From contig OV277862.1 in assembly GCA_922989275.2 (NCBI GenBank), positions 49,811,786 to 49,875,785 of the forward strand: a stretch of DNA of 64,000 nt, read 5' to 3'. Position numbers and translations under genes: made by a program. Positions within the stretch are counted from its first letter, which is position 1, and each line of letters begins with the position of its first letter. Below, piece by piece: positions 55,701-64,000 of this stretch. This DNA comes from Gari tellinella (taxonomy: Eukaryota; Mollusca; Bivalvia; Cardiida; Psammobiidae). The notes under the pieces are model-generated. The model worked only from the letters and a program-made list of their open reading frames with translations, had not been told where the DNA came from and made no database searches.

Positions 55701-58700
55701 CGCGTTACGCGGCGTCTGATCAGGATCCAAACTGCTTGACCTCATTTCAATATTTCTTAAATCAAAATACCTAAAAAATTAATTTCAGAAATAAAAGCAG
55801 ACGAAAATTGTTTAAAATTGATGGCGTCGCGGCAGTGAAGGGGTTAATAACTTAATATACATCAGTATGACAAACATATTCTATATTCTATAATAACAAC
55901 TACATTCGTAGAAGAAGATCTTGATCCGCTCATGTAACATTCAAATTTATCACAGTGCACCCATATGCGAAGCAAGAAAAATAAATTGCACGATTTATTC
56001 GAGCGTTGTGCCAGTGGTTGTGTAAATATTAGTTGGACTCAGCTATTATGAGAAGAAATCTTATTCGAAGCACAATGGTAGTGTTTATACATGTACGGAA
56101 TATAATTATTTGTTGGAGAAGTTTACTTAGGGAGTTTAAACTATTCGATAATTCGATATTTTGGATATTAGGAAACCAATACGTTATTATGTGATCTGTG
56201 ATGATTGTTTATTAGTGTTTGTGTTTAAGTGAGTTAACATACATACGTTTGGATTTAGCAAATATCGATTGGATTTAGAAGGATTTTAACATAAGCGGTA
56301 AGTGTATGCTTTATTTAAGTTGCCTTAACACATTGTCGCATCTATGCTGTATCGGGGTGGGGTGGGTGGGGGGGGAGGAGGGGTCTTATAAATGCTGTAC
56401 CTGTACATGTGGCTTTTATCATAAGTTTGTAGGTGGTTTCGAAATTATTGTTGATATCTCGGCACTTCATCGACTGTAGCGAAACACCCAGATACTATGA
56501 TCTATAGTGGATCACTACATCAATGTGTTGGCTCAAGCTCTCAAAACATTAGCTTCATATATATACTTAGCAAGTTTTTTCAAATTTGAAGTCTGTTGTG
56601 TGCTTAAAATTGCTTTGAACTTATTCATATTAGGCCAATGATTATAGTATTTTGGAAGAATGTTTGATCTAATATCTCTATAAAAAGGACAAACTAAAAG
56701 GAAATGGTATTCTGTTTCAGGAGTGTTCATGTTACACTTTGTACATATCCTCTGTTCTCTTGGTATATTTCTATACCTACCTTCTTCTATCAATAGTTTG
56801 TGAGAAGAGCATCGGAATTTCGTAAGGGCGGATATATGGCTGTGGATTTTAACACTAGTAAAATAATGTTCCAGTTCAAAATTAGTTTTAATTAATTTAT
56901 ATGTCTGAAGTTTAGGAGAGTTCCTTAAGTCAGAGAACCACTGCTGTAGGAATTGGTCATATAAACTTCTTATCATACCATCTACTTGTAATTTAGTGAC
57001 ATTCTGTGTATCCCATAGGTAAGAAAAACCAAGGTCTTCAATCAATCCTTTCACATTATTGGTCCAAGAGTTAATATAGACACCGTTTTGATTTTTCATG
57101 TACAATAATTTATATTGAAGTGAATGTGGTGATTTTATAATTTCAGACCAAGTTTTTAAAATTCTACATTTTCTTATTACTTGTAAAGGAACCCTGCCAA
57201 GCTCACCATAAACACATGCATTTGGTGTTTGTTGTTTTACCCTTAATATCTGCTTCATGAACTTAAGATGAAGTCTTTCAATGTCCGGTGACTTATGGAA
57301 TCCCCATACACTACATCCATAATTCAATATGGGTGCTATCATGCAATCAAAAAGTTTAATCTTCTCTTGGACATTCATAGAAATATTGTCAAATAAAGAA
57401 TTAAGACCATATAGTGCTTTAAGTGCTTGTTGGGATAAGGATTTTTGAGCTTGATAAAAACAACCATTAGAAGATAGTGTCATACCAAGGTATGTGAATT
57501 TCTTAACAATATTAAGAGGTTCACCATTATATTTCAATTCAACATGTTCAGCCTTATTACCCTTTTTGAACACCATAGCTACGGTTTTGTCTGTATTTAC
57601 AGTTATGCCCCACATATTGCAGTAGTGATACAATTTATCTAATAGGCGTTGAAGTTCATCAGCTGTGTAGGTGAATAATACTGTATCATCAGCAAACAAT
57701 AAAAGAAATAATTTTGTTTCGTCAAGGGTAAAACAGGTTAAATCTTCACTATATAAATTGTCATACATATCATTGATAAAAAAGAGAAATAACAATGGTG
57801 AAAGTGGCTCTCCCTGTTTTACGCCTGACTTACTTTCGAAATACTCAGTGTAGCTACCCTTGACTTTTATACAGGATTTAACTTTCTCATAGATTTTTCT
57901 TAACATGTTAGTGAACTTTGATGAAATTCCACTTTTTAGAAGCTTGAACCAGATGCCATTTCTATAAACTACGTCAAATGCTTTGCGAAAATCCACGAAA
58001 GCACAGTATAGTTTCTTATTGTCATGGTTAATAGTTTTATCAATGATAGAATTTAAAACAGATATACAGTCAGCTGTGCTTTTACCCTTTCGAAAACCAT
58101 ATTGATATTCATTTAATATATTATTATCTTCAGACCACGTACGTAACCTGGTATCTAACATGATAGAAAACACCTTTGAAAATATGCTTGTTAGTGTTAT
58201 TCCTCTATAATTGTTTACATTACTTAGGTCACCTTTTTTTGGTACAGGTACTACAACACCCTTTGTCCAGCTATCTGGATATATACAGTTTACATACATA
58301 TAATTGAACAGTTTACATAATAATGGAGCAAACAATTCACTGCTGTCTATGAACATTTCAGCAGTGATTTCATCTATCCCGGCACTTTTACCTCGTTTAA
58401 GAGAACATATAGCTTTTCTAACATCATCTACCTCAAAAATCTTGTCGAGTTCTTCAACAGAATTGCTTGTATTTGAATCTAATTCTACCTCAATGTCATT
58501 ATTATAAAATATATTTTCATCATCAAACAGGTTTTTAAAGTGGTTAAAAAAATCATCCTTTGTAATATTCTTAGCCATTTTATTACGTAAATTACCTTTT
58601 GATTTTGCTTTTCTTATTTCGGACCAAAACTTTTTTGGATCACTTTTAGCCAGTCTATGTAAATTTTGGCGCATTTCGTTGTCATATTTCGCTCGAGCTC

Positions 58701-59634
58701 TGCGCTTAGCATTTCTGTATATTCGTCTCTTTTCAATCAATGTATATCTATAATTACCATTTGTTTGTCTTTTGTAAACCCTATTAGCTAATTTTAAATC
58801 TTTTCTGGCTTTCTCACACTCATTTGTAAACCAGGGACTTGGAAATTTTCTTTTGGACCTTTTTTTTGAGTTTACTATTTTTGTTTTTCCAAATATAGAA
58901 AATGCCTTTTCATGTAAAAACTCACTAAATTTTTCTATGCCTGAATCTACAGAAGTGTTATTTGATATAATATTGTCGACAAATGATTCAAAAACATGTA
59001 GATTATTTTCAATACAATTGACATAATCAGCAATGTTTTCTTTTTCCCAATTTAATTGCTTAATAGTGTTCGGTGGTTTATACATATTTTCTGAAAGTTT
59101 AGATATGTTTATACATATTTGAAACTCTATAGGTACATGCGGTGAGCAAGAATACAAATCATGAACTATAAAATTTTCAACATTCAACATACGATTACAT
59201 AGAGACTTTACAAGGTGAATGTAAATATTTGTATATGAATTGTAACCATGATGAGACTTAAATAAACAAATACAATGTATATCTATATGCATATGTGCAT
59301 GTCTGCGAACATGAGCAGTTACATTTACAGTTCGAAATCATTCATTAAAATTAATTACGTGTATGGGAAAGGCAACGTAATAATAGTTATTATGATCTGA
59401 GTTTCAATAGTGCACCTAGTCATTGGACGGTTTTTGTTTGTATTATTCAGGCTGAATGGACTGACACTGTTGGACGAGGACTATTTAAGGTCAGAAGGAG
59501 TAACAGACTTCAGACAATATAGGTGTGACCCTAATGTAGAACCACCTCGTATGATGCCTAAAGTGTTACCAGATCTTACTGTAGAAGAAGAGCATGAAAG
59601 TTTGACTATGTCATCAAAGGACAGTAAACTGTGA
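43489..59634 (+). CDS. HSDL2-like short-chain dehydrogenase/reductase with C-terminal SKL, five exons, 286 aa
   Basis: Exons 43489-43733, 45012-45212, 46044-46132, 47127-47268 and 59451-59634 join to 861 nt with matching phases and GT-AG borders. Residues 5-14 (IVIGASRGIG) form the Rossmann NAD(P) loop, NAG lies at 92-94 and the catalytic Tyr157-x3-Lys161 is in AYSISK. LWPATTIQ (about 185-192) and LTLLDEDYLRSEGV (231-244) follow the HSDL2 layout. The protein stops after the SDR part and lacks the SCP2 lipid-transfer domain of vertebrate HSDL2. Its last three residues, SKL, are a canonical PTS1, so peroxisomal location is likely. The position aligned with the usual active-site Ser (S in SPP of HSDL2) is Ala143. 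The substrate is unknown. Intron 4 is 12.2 kb and holds several transposons. Confidence 0.88.
44779..44843. repeat. perfect short palindrome
   Basis: Arms TTACTTCAAAATGGTCATTG and CATTGGTGACTA, directly followed by the inverted arm. It lies in SDR intron 1, with an E-like scrap (TTTACCTTCATCGTGCTTCA) beyond it. Confidence 0.8.
45012..45212 (+). CDS. SDR exon 2
   Basis: Acceptor CTCAACAG, donor GTGATT. Residues 82-148: KFGHIDVAVYNAGAIWW, then LMMNINVRGAYAM and GRIVLVAPPIYN. The NAG motif is intact, and Ala143 stands before the Pro pair where HSDL2 has Ser. Confidence 0.9.
46044..46132 (+). CDS. SDR exon 3 (catalytic Tyr/Lys)
   Basis: Acceptor TTCACAG, donor GTATGT. Residues 149-178: RFFKGKTAYSISKVGATILA and onward; carries Tyr157 and Lys161. 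Family E and D elements sit 50-410 bp downstream in the intron. Confidence 0.9.
46180..46296 (+). mobile_element. family E remnant
   Basis: CAGTAAAACCTCACTATTAC to GAAAGCTCCACAAG; the rest is lost and a family D copy follows. Confidence 0.65.
46299..46544 (+). mobile_element. family D MITE
   Basis: Inserted in the right part of a family E remnant in SDR intron 3. Hairpin 46415-46481, apex CGGGTTACCCG. Confidence 0.87.
46650..46745. mobile_element. family C/D hairpin fragment
   Basis: GTTGCAAACAGTTTGGTCAG, GATGTCGGGTTACA, then GCGTCTTATC; strongly mispaired. Confidence 0.5.
46863..46935 (+). tRNA. tRNA-Thr(TGT)-like sequence, probably pseudogene or SINE head
   Basis: The acceptor stem GCCCGAT pairs with ATCGGTC with one mismatch. 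The D stem GCTC/GAGC is intact. The anticodon arm TTGGT-CTTGTAT-TCCAA gives anticodon TGT with one mismatch. The T stem (GCCGG versus ACTAC) is largely unpaired, which argues against a working tRNA. Confidence 0.45.
47127..47268 (+). CDS. SDR exon 4
   Basis: Acceptor GTTTAG, donor GTAAGT. Residues 179-225: GVSICTLWPATTIQAH, then a segment ending in IANEQTD. Matches the HSDL2 region after the catalytic helix. Too small for ordinary ORF finding. Confidence 0.87.
47380..47615 (+). mobile_element. family F-like remnant with a strong palindrome
   Basis: CCTCGATATCTCGGACTCG at left and TCATTAAGTCGAACTTAC at right resemble F ends. The centre 47471-47551 is a palindrome with arms GGTCATTCTCGTCA and CGATCCGTTCCGAGCCATG. 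Confidence 0.6.
47625..47810 (+). mobile_element. tRNA-derived SINE
   Basis: GTGGTCCAGTGATAGCACAC resembles an A-box region and GTCGTTAGTTTGATCATC a worn B-box. It continues with GGATGAGACTTTATAAAAAC and CCGAGGTCCA, a conserved SINE body type. It ends against the TTAA of a family C element at 47812. Confidence 0.5.
47812..48025 (+). mobile_element. family C MITE
   Basis: TTAA 47812-47815 and 48022-48025. Nearly identical to the copy at 653-866 in reverse; hairpin 47920-47988. Confidence 0.85.
48375..48480 (+). mobile_element. family A fragment
   Basis: CCATGGCCTGTTTCTGTTAT, GGTGACCACTTAAAGCAG and a shortened hairpin; nothing after CCTGCTTTA. Confidence 0.6.
48535..48553 (+). repeat. (GT)n microsatellite
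   Basis: Short GT run followed by GTTTGTGCGCGGGTG. Confidence 0.8.
48801..48959. repeat. palindromic repeat
   Basis: GGAATAAACAACATCTTTTT and CATGACGGTATGACTACATT pair with the right half; apex CGCCCGAAGGGCG. Arms of about 75 bp. Confidence 0.8.
49960..50700 (+). repeat. tandem repeat TR1, about four 160-180-bp units
   Basis: Units are anchored by TGACCTTGA at 50025, 50185, 50360 and 50539. Each is followed by a variant of ATTGGTTAACTAGATTTTAC and GTCTAGCA. Units have diverged and a partial unit follows near 50690. Confidence 0.8.
51580..51855 (-). mobile_element. tRNA-derived SINE
   Basis: On the minus strand it starts GGGGCTTCCGTGGCCTAGTG (A-box like) and continues to GAATTCGAATCCC (B-box like) near 51775. 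A unique body follows, ending in GCTGGACGTCGCGATATGAC and GACGTAAATAAAA. This tail type is familiar from mollusc SINEs. Confidence 0.65.
52325..52440. mobile_element. possible SINE-tail fragment
   Basis: TGGATGGATGGATAAATTAT followed by TTTACGGCACTGCGCCACA and AAAGCGCCAG resembles a mollusc SINE or MITE tail. No head or ends found. Confidence 0.3.
52620..52805 (+). pseudogene. coding remnant inside the inverted-repeat element
   Basis: In the frame through 52650 it reads ELTSRLLFGIDDIPSPVGRG, then WKVVKEGEIDQLLDDLLDRK and a stop. Upstream in the element, 51330-51577 reads GVPKKYVSVIDGKDTNSCLW and more, and 53173-53295 reads MCKLPNCDNQATSTESDDAK. These look like eroded protein-coding DNA, perhaps the element's own gene. 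I do not recognise the family. Confidence 0.35.
52790..53100. mobile_element. TA-flanked MITE with internal short tandem repeats
   Basis: Ends CAGTACTGAACCTTATTAAA and its reverse complement are flanked by TA on both sides. Inside, TTCGCTTGCAATTCGATGGC repeats about three times at left and once or twice at right. It is inserted in the inverted-repeat element just past the coding remnant. Confidence 0.75.
53560..53960 (-). repeat. inverted copy of TR1 unit(s), right arm
   Basis: Reverse complement contains GCATGAAAACAGC, GGTAAAATAGATTTTACCG and a degenerate CTTGGACTTGACC, matching TR1 of the left arm. About one to two units, more decayed than those at left. Confidence 0.65.
53980..54665 (+). 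repeat. tandem repeat TR2, four units of about 172 bp
   Basis: GATAATGATGGTCC recurs with GATGG at 54101, 54273, 54446 and 54617 (steps 172, 173, 171). Each unit ends in AACTTG.TG.G.GGGTAAC and AAATTACTT.AACAATTCCA. A single inverted unit lies in the left arm at about 49610-49800. Confidence 0.85.
54803..55631. other. SDR intron 4, between the inverted-repeat element and family C
   Basis: TTCAAATTTTATTGGCATTAAAC at 55190-55212 is like the 3' end of a non-LTR element on the minus strand. A weak stem at 55460-55525 (CAGATCAGATGG, CCCTCTGATCTGG) is a worn B-type hairpin. Confidence 0.4.
55632..55846 (+). mobile_element. family C MITE
   Basis: TTAA 55632-55635 and 55843-55846; ends CCACTTCACTGCC and GGCAGTGAAGGGG. 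Hairpin 55669-55738, apex CCGCGTTACGCGG. Confidence 0.82.
55847..56532. other. SDR intron 4, downstream side of the LINE
   Basis: Includes the LINE's probable 3' flank and a G-rich run at 56356-56381. No poly(A)-like tail marking the LINE end was found. Confidence 0.4.
56533..59292 (-). mobile_element. 5'-truncated non-LTR retrotransposon with 919-codon reverse transcriptase ORF
   Basis: Open from the first Met to the stop with no break. Residues 30-60 (FIVHDLYSCSPHVPIEF) look like only the last strands of an APE-type endonuclease. A basic linker (about 140-240, with SDPKKFWSEIRK) precedes the reverse transcriptase (about 345-605: NNYRGITL, FVDFRKAFD, SGVKQGEPLSPL, catalytic FADD at 533-536, YLGMTL). 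A C-terminal Cys-x2-Cys-x9-His-x4-Cys cluster lies at 850-868. The layout is CR1/Jockey-like; clade not assigned. Most of the endonuclease is missing, so this copy is probably unable to move alone. It lies antisense in intron 4 of the SDR gene. Confidence 0.88.
59451..59634 (+). CDS. SDR exon 5 (C-terminus, SKL stop)
   Basis: Acceptor TATTCAG. The first base completes Lys226, then LNGLTLLDEDYLRSEGVTDF and a Pro-rich tail ending DSKL and TGA. Alignment with HSDL2 is continuous across the exon 4/5 junction, so no exon appears to be missing despite the 12-kb intron. Confidence 0.85.
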
Positions 59635-59702
59635 TAAGAAAATATGCACACATGGAAAATGAATGCAAGTTGAGCATAGACATGGTGAATGCGTATTAGG
59701 AA

Positions 59703-59954
59703 TTAACCCTTTCCCCAATAGAAGCGCCTTTTAGCGAATATGATTTATTCCTCCGCTGAAGAAAATAGTGCCAATTTATGCAGTCATGAATTTGTATTAT
59801 AAGAAAAAGTTTCCATATTCTAGCAGATGGTAGCTTAAAGCAGACTGAAAGTAAAGCAGAATGTGCCTTTGGTCGCATTCTGCTTTACTTTCAACTCGCT
59901 TTAAGTGGTCGCCTATATTCAAAACTAGAAATAGGCTATGGGGTAATGAGTTAA
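59703..59954 (-). mobile_element. family A MITE
   Basis: TTAA 59703-59706 and 59951-59954, 70 bp past the SDR stop codon. Hairpin 59836-59902, apex GTGCCTTTGGTCGC. Confidence 0.82.
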
Positions 59955-60074
59955 ATACATGTACAGTTAAAACCGAACACCGAGCCCTTCTGGACCAAGT
60001 AAAAAGTTCGCCTTTGAGAGGGGTTCAGGGTTAAGATTGTTGTTCGGAGGGAGTTGTTATATACGATGGAGGAA

Positions 60075-60300
60075 AATTAATACCCTCAATATATTAATTA
60101 GAGTTATAAGCATGACTTGGTTTACTGCTGCAATCAGTTTGAATCCAGATCAGACGACGCGTTACGCGGCGTCTGATCTGGGTTCTAACTGTTTGTCACT
60201 CGTCTTTATGTTTCTGCTGCCAAATGGCTAATATATAGTTTTGAAAGCCGGAAACAGCAGACGAACTACAGACAGCAGATGGTATTGCAGCAGCTAAATC
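60075..60300 (+). mobile_element. family C-like MITE, ends worn
   Basis: Hairpin 60130-60199 with apex ACGCGTTACGCGG; CAGCAGACGAACTACAGACA at right. Confidence 0.65.
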
Positions 60301-60699
60301 GTTAGACATAAACGTCGTGTTTTGGGAACAGCGGCAATCATTGTTGTATAAAGAGGGAATCATTGTTCGGAGGGCCGTTGTAGGAAGGAAACTCTGTAAT
60401 AAAAAATATCATAAACAAAAACTGTGTCACATTAAATGACTAATGCTACCAAAGTGATGAATTAACACTTAAATGCATTTTGTTATGGGTAAAACTGTAG
60501 AAACAATCTGTCAAGTGAATATATATCAAAGTTCAGAGAACTATAAGCCCCTTTTGTTTTTATTATATAATTATATATTTAAAAGAAATAGATTTAGTGT
60601 CAGTGTAGTTTTGAAATGCCTGTTTATGCATTTTGACAATATTTTTCAGACTTTTCAAGCTACATGTATATTAACAGATCTACTTTTATTTTCGTAACA

Positions 60700-60906
60700 C
60701 TTATTCTGCAGATCGTGTCATGACTGGTATTCGAAAACAACCTGGATCGGACGCCGCGTGGCGCAGCGTCTGATATTGATCTTAACTGTTCGACACTCGT
60801 CTTTAAGTTTCTTCAATTAAGAAAATGTATATATCTAAATTTCAAATGAATTTCTTTTGCAGACGATAATTACAAAGCAGACGATATTTCGACATGATAA
60901 GGTTAA
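60700..60906 (+). mobile_element. family C-like MITE, worn
   Basis: Hairpin core GATCGGACGCCGCG and CGCAGCGTCTGATATTGATC; right end GACATGATAAGGTTAA. Confidence 0.65.
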
Positions 60907-60924
60907 ACGCGAATGTGCCATATA

Positions 60925-61325
60925 CAGTGAAACCTCTCTAAACCGGACATGTGTGGGGACAACAAAAATGTCTGGTTTAGAGGAGTTTCCGGTTTAGAGG
61001 GGTTTTAAACCATAGCTTGTTCCTAGTATGGAAGATAGCTGATCACTTAAAGCAGGTTGAAGTAAAGCAGAATGCGCCTTAAGGCGCATTCTGCTTTACT
61101 TTCAACCTGTTTTAAGCTATCATCTGCAAGCATATAGAAACTATTTCTGATAATACATATTCATGAATGTCTTTTCTTCAGTGAAGGAAAAAATCAAAGG
61201 CGTAAAAAGGCACGTTTATGGTGTAGTGTGTTAAAATAAAGAAGGGTTGGAAACGGGACCAACGTTTTTGTCCGGTTTAGAGATAATTCCGGTTTTAGAG
61301 GTTCCGGTTTAGAGGGGTTTCACTG
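60925..61325 (+). mobile_element. family G TA-flanked MITE with a nested family A copy
   Basis: Ends CAGTGAAACCTCTCTAAACC and GGTTTAGAGGGGTTTCACTG. Several GGTTTAGAGG repeats lie inside both arms. The A element sits at an internal TTAA (61005). Confidence 0.82.
61005..61234 (+). mobile_element. family A MITE nested in a TA element
   Basis: TTAA 61005-61008 and 61231-61234. Hairpin 61049-61115, apex GCGCCTTAAGGCGC; lies within the 60925-61325 element. Confidence 0.8.
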
Positions 61326-61327
61326 TA

Positions 61328-61532
61328 CTGTAAAGCCTCGCTTTTACGACCACTTAACTGTGTTAATTATTAAGTGTTAATGAAACGGGGCTGTTTAAAA
61401 CAGGGTGACAGTTAAACAGAAAGCTCCTTTAGGAGCTTTCTATTTTAGTCTCACCTTGCTTTAAGCTGCCACCTGTATTTTATACAATCTATTAGTATTC
61501 GTTATAGTGGTCGTTATAAATAGGTTTTACTG
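61328..61532 (+). mobile_element. family E MITE
   Basis: Shares its left TA (61326-61327) with the end of the neighbouring 60925-61325 element. Hairpin 61394-61463. Confidence 0.78.
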
Positions 61533-61934
61533 TACTTGCAAAAGAAAGGACACTAGATCTAACTGAATCAGTCAAATCTTGATAGCGAGTGCCTGTTTAA
61601 GTCTAATATACCTTTATTGCATTGTAACATTGTAATAAGGATATGTTTGACTAACACGAGTTTGAGTAATTAAAAAACAACCGTGGTAAAGCGTGTTTGG
61701 TCGACATACGTGTGCTCGAGTTATCAAGATCTTACTTTAAATAAAGAAATGGATTTGAACAATAATAGCACCACCGCATGCATCTTACGAACACGTGTGT
61801 TTGGGAATGAACTTTTTGTGTGTTTCGATTTTACTATTGTTATGTAAAGCGTATGGAAGACAAACATACCATTTTATTGACGTAGACAAGTTTATCTTAT
61901 TGCAGAATAAATGCTGCTTGCAGTTGATTATTCT

Positions 61935-62050
61935 CTCACTGCCGATTGGACCCAAAGGCCACTTTGCAAACAGTTTGGATCCAGGTCAGACACAGCGTCA
62001 TTTTGCATCTGATCAGGATTCAATTTTTTTATTGAAAGAGTTCAACATGT
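61935..62050. mobile_element. family C hairpin fragment
   Basis: TTTGCAAACAGTTTGGATCC, AGGTCAGACACAGCGTCATT; right arm mostly lost. Confidence 0.5.
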
Positions 62051-62214
62051 AATATAGATTTGTATCGATTTATTGGCTCCCATTGCTTCAATGACATTTG
62101 CAAGCAGTTTTGACTTTAAGATCCTATACAAAAAACACAGATAAAGATCCAAGATCTCGATTGGGCCAAGACGAGTCATCGACTCACTAAAGGCTATCAA
62201 GGAAAGGTACATGT

Positions 62215-62461
62215 ACAGTGGAGAATCTGTTATTCTTTCCCAATAAACGCGTTTACGCTAAAACTATTATTTGCAGTGCAAACAGTTTGGAACCAGATCA
62301 GACGCCGGGTAACCCGGCGTCTGATCAGGCTCCAAACTGTTTGCCACCAAGATAAACAAGAATTATCAGAATTGTCCAAAAGTTGTTCTTTTCTACGTTT
62401 TAGTGCTTTGCGTTTGCGTACGTTTGCGTTTAAACGGGAAAGAATAACAGATTCTCCACTG
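62215..62461 (-). mobile_element. family D MITE
   Basis: Reverse orientation; TA on both sides. Hairpin 62279-62345. Confidence 0.87.
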
Positions 62462-62869
62462 TACTTAAGGAAAGGTACATGTAACTAAAGAAAATACGAT
62501 GAATCACTCTAGACGTCTGATCTGAATCAAAGCCATGTGTCACTTCCAACTTCAACTTTAACTTGATACTTCCAGACGATCAGTGCAGATCATTATCGGA
62601 AGGCGCTGTCAGGGATATAGACGGAGTTAGTCCATTAAGTGCAAAAATAAAAGAATAAAAGAATGAGATAAAATATCGTATAGACAAGTAAAGAACAGGA
62701 GTGCAAAGTTAAAATTAAAAACAATTCATGAGTAGACTAGAAGTTGACCGCTCCCAGTCCACTCTTAAAAGCATCTATTTTAATTGACTTGACAGGCTGT
62801 TCCAGTTTTAGACTGGTCGGAAATCTCAGAAATATGCTCCAAAAAATGTTAGAGGCATTTTTGGGGAAA

Positions 62870-63545
62870 AGTTGACAGGCCACCTTTTTATCATAATTAA
62901 AGTGTGCTGAATCCATTTAGGGTGCCTGTCACCCTCTCCGGTGCCTTGAAAGCCCAAAAATGCTAAAAACAAAATGGCCGCCAAAACGCTATTTTTCTCT
63001 ATTATATCCGGTCTTTTCGGGATCAGATATACCTAATACATCTGCTTATCCTAACCTATATCGTTTATCACAACAAATCTTTACAGGAATGTTCCTGGAG
63101 TGATTCTCCTTCAAAAATTGATAACATGAAGATGTCTGGTTTCCATGGTAACCATAGTAAAAAAAGAGAAATTTAAAAAAAAAAAAATCAAAAAAATCAA
63201 AAAATCTTGTAAAACAAATCACATTGCCAAAGCTAAGATATTTTATTGATTTATGACAGACCCCCTTTTAACCATAATTAAAGTGAGTTGAATTCAGTTT
63301 GTTGCCTGTCCCCCTCTCCAATGAAGTTTAAGGCGAAACATGGGTAAAAAAAAAAAAACACAAAATGGTCACCAAAAAGCTAATTTTCGTTATTCTATGC
63401 AGTCTTTCTTGGATCAAATACACAGTACATTTTTCTCTCCTAAACAACATGGCTGATTACAACAAACTGTACAAGACTTTGTTTTGGGTCAATCTCTTTA
63501 AAAATTATTTCATGCAGACTTTTTGTTGCCATGGTAACCAACGTT
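62870..63545 (+). repeat. two diverged direct repeats of about 375 bp
   Basis: ATAATTAAAGTG, CCTGTC.CCCTCTCC, ACAAAATGG.C.CCAAAA and CCATGGTAACCA occur in the same order at 62890-63160 and 63270-63540. An A-rich tract separates them. No coding signature. Confidence 0.75.
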
Positions 63546-63768
63546 AAAATCAGGTTGGTTTAATTTTGTCAAATTTTGCTAACTTTGGGCTAATTGGACA
63601 TCACACAGAGAGAGAAGCGGATATAGAGGTACTCGGGCGATACCCAACTATTGTTCAATGGAGCCCATGGTTCTTTTGTATGCCCAGTACATGTATAAAT
63701 CACTTATACATTGTACATAGGTACAAAATAACCATAGCGAAATTGGCGGATAAGGAGCATTTTTACAT

Positions 63769-63981
63769 TTAACCCTTTGCCTGCTGGTCGCGACTTTATT
63801 GATTTTTGCAAACAGTTTAGATCCAGATCAGACACCGCGTAACGCTGTGTCTGATCTGGATCCAAACTATTTGACACTCTTCTTAAGGTTTCTTTACTCA
63901 AAATATATATAGATATAAATTTAACAAAATTTGCTGACGACAATTTCGAAGCAGACGACATCACCGCAGGATAAGGGTTAA
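63769..63981 (+). mobile_element. family C MITE
   Basis: TTAA 63769-63772 and 63978-63981; ends CCCTTTGCCTGCTGGTCGCG and CACCGCAGGATAAGGG. Hairpin 63807-63875, apex CGCGTAACGCTG. Confidence 0.82.
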
Positions 63982-64000
63982 AGTAAGTTGAGTACAATTA

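Noticed and set aside
56221..56310. Possible alternative first exon ending AAGCG before GTAAGTG
   Set aside because: A plausible donor alone; no ORF and no acceptor evidence that it feeds SDR exon 5.

Overview
This is a window of low-GC animal nuclear DNA. Spliced genes with GT-AG introns, a metazoan ciliary-BAR gene, a non-LTR retrotransposon, tRNA-derived SINEs and a very dense load of short hairpin-bearing DNA elements fit a mollusc, most likely a bivalve. That placement is inferred from repeat style and gene type, not from a search. No operons, CRISPR arrays or rRNA genes were seen.

Genes. (1) Minus strand, 7280-27321: a nine-exon gene rebuilt here exon by exon. It gives an in-frame 419-residue protein of the CIBAR1/FAM92 family (ciliary BAR-domain protein) with a 98-residue charged N-terminal extension and an Asp-rich tail. 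(2) Minus strand, 38791-41902: a single-exon gene for a hydantoinase/oxoprolinase HyuA-type protein fused to a DUF917 (S-methyl-thiohydantoin desulfurase-like) domain. It is broken by one frame change near 41320. (3) Plus strand, 43489-59634: a five-exon short-chain dehydrogenase/reductase related to the SDR part of HSDL2. It encodes 286 residues ending in Ser-Lys-Leu, a peroxisomal targeting tripeptide. Its 12-kb last intron holds a 5.3-kb inverted-repeat element with tandem arrays, a SINE and a 919-codon antisense reverse transcriptase ORF (56533-59292).

Everything else is mostly small non-autonomous DNA transposons. They fall into TTAA-flanked families (A: ends CCCATTACCCC; B: ends near CATTCA.CCC; C: ends CCCTTAGCC-like; J) and TA-flanked families (D: CAGTGGAGAATC; E: CAGTAAAACCTCTC; F: CAGTCGAACTTCG; G: CAGTGAAACCTCTC), plus families with GGGCTCCAGATAAG ends (I), GGGCCCGTTTCATAA ends and GAGCCATGCCATGA ends (H). 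Most carry an almost perfect internal hairpin of 30-70 nt. Similar hairpin modules occur in families with unrelated ends, and the TTAA at the apex of the family A hairpin has been used at least three times as the landing site of another TTAA element (10918, 29860, 34748). This nested hairpin/TTAA structure is the most unusual feature of the window.

Layout: 1-7279 repeats only; 7280-27321 CIBAR1-like gene with repeat-filled introns; 27322-38790 intergenic repeats, a trinucleotide-rich tract and a second copy of a 0.94-kb TTAA element; 38791-41902 hydantoinase gene; 43489-59634 SDR gene; 59635-64000 repeats.
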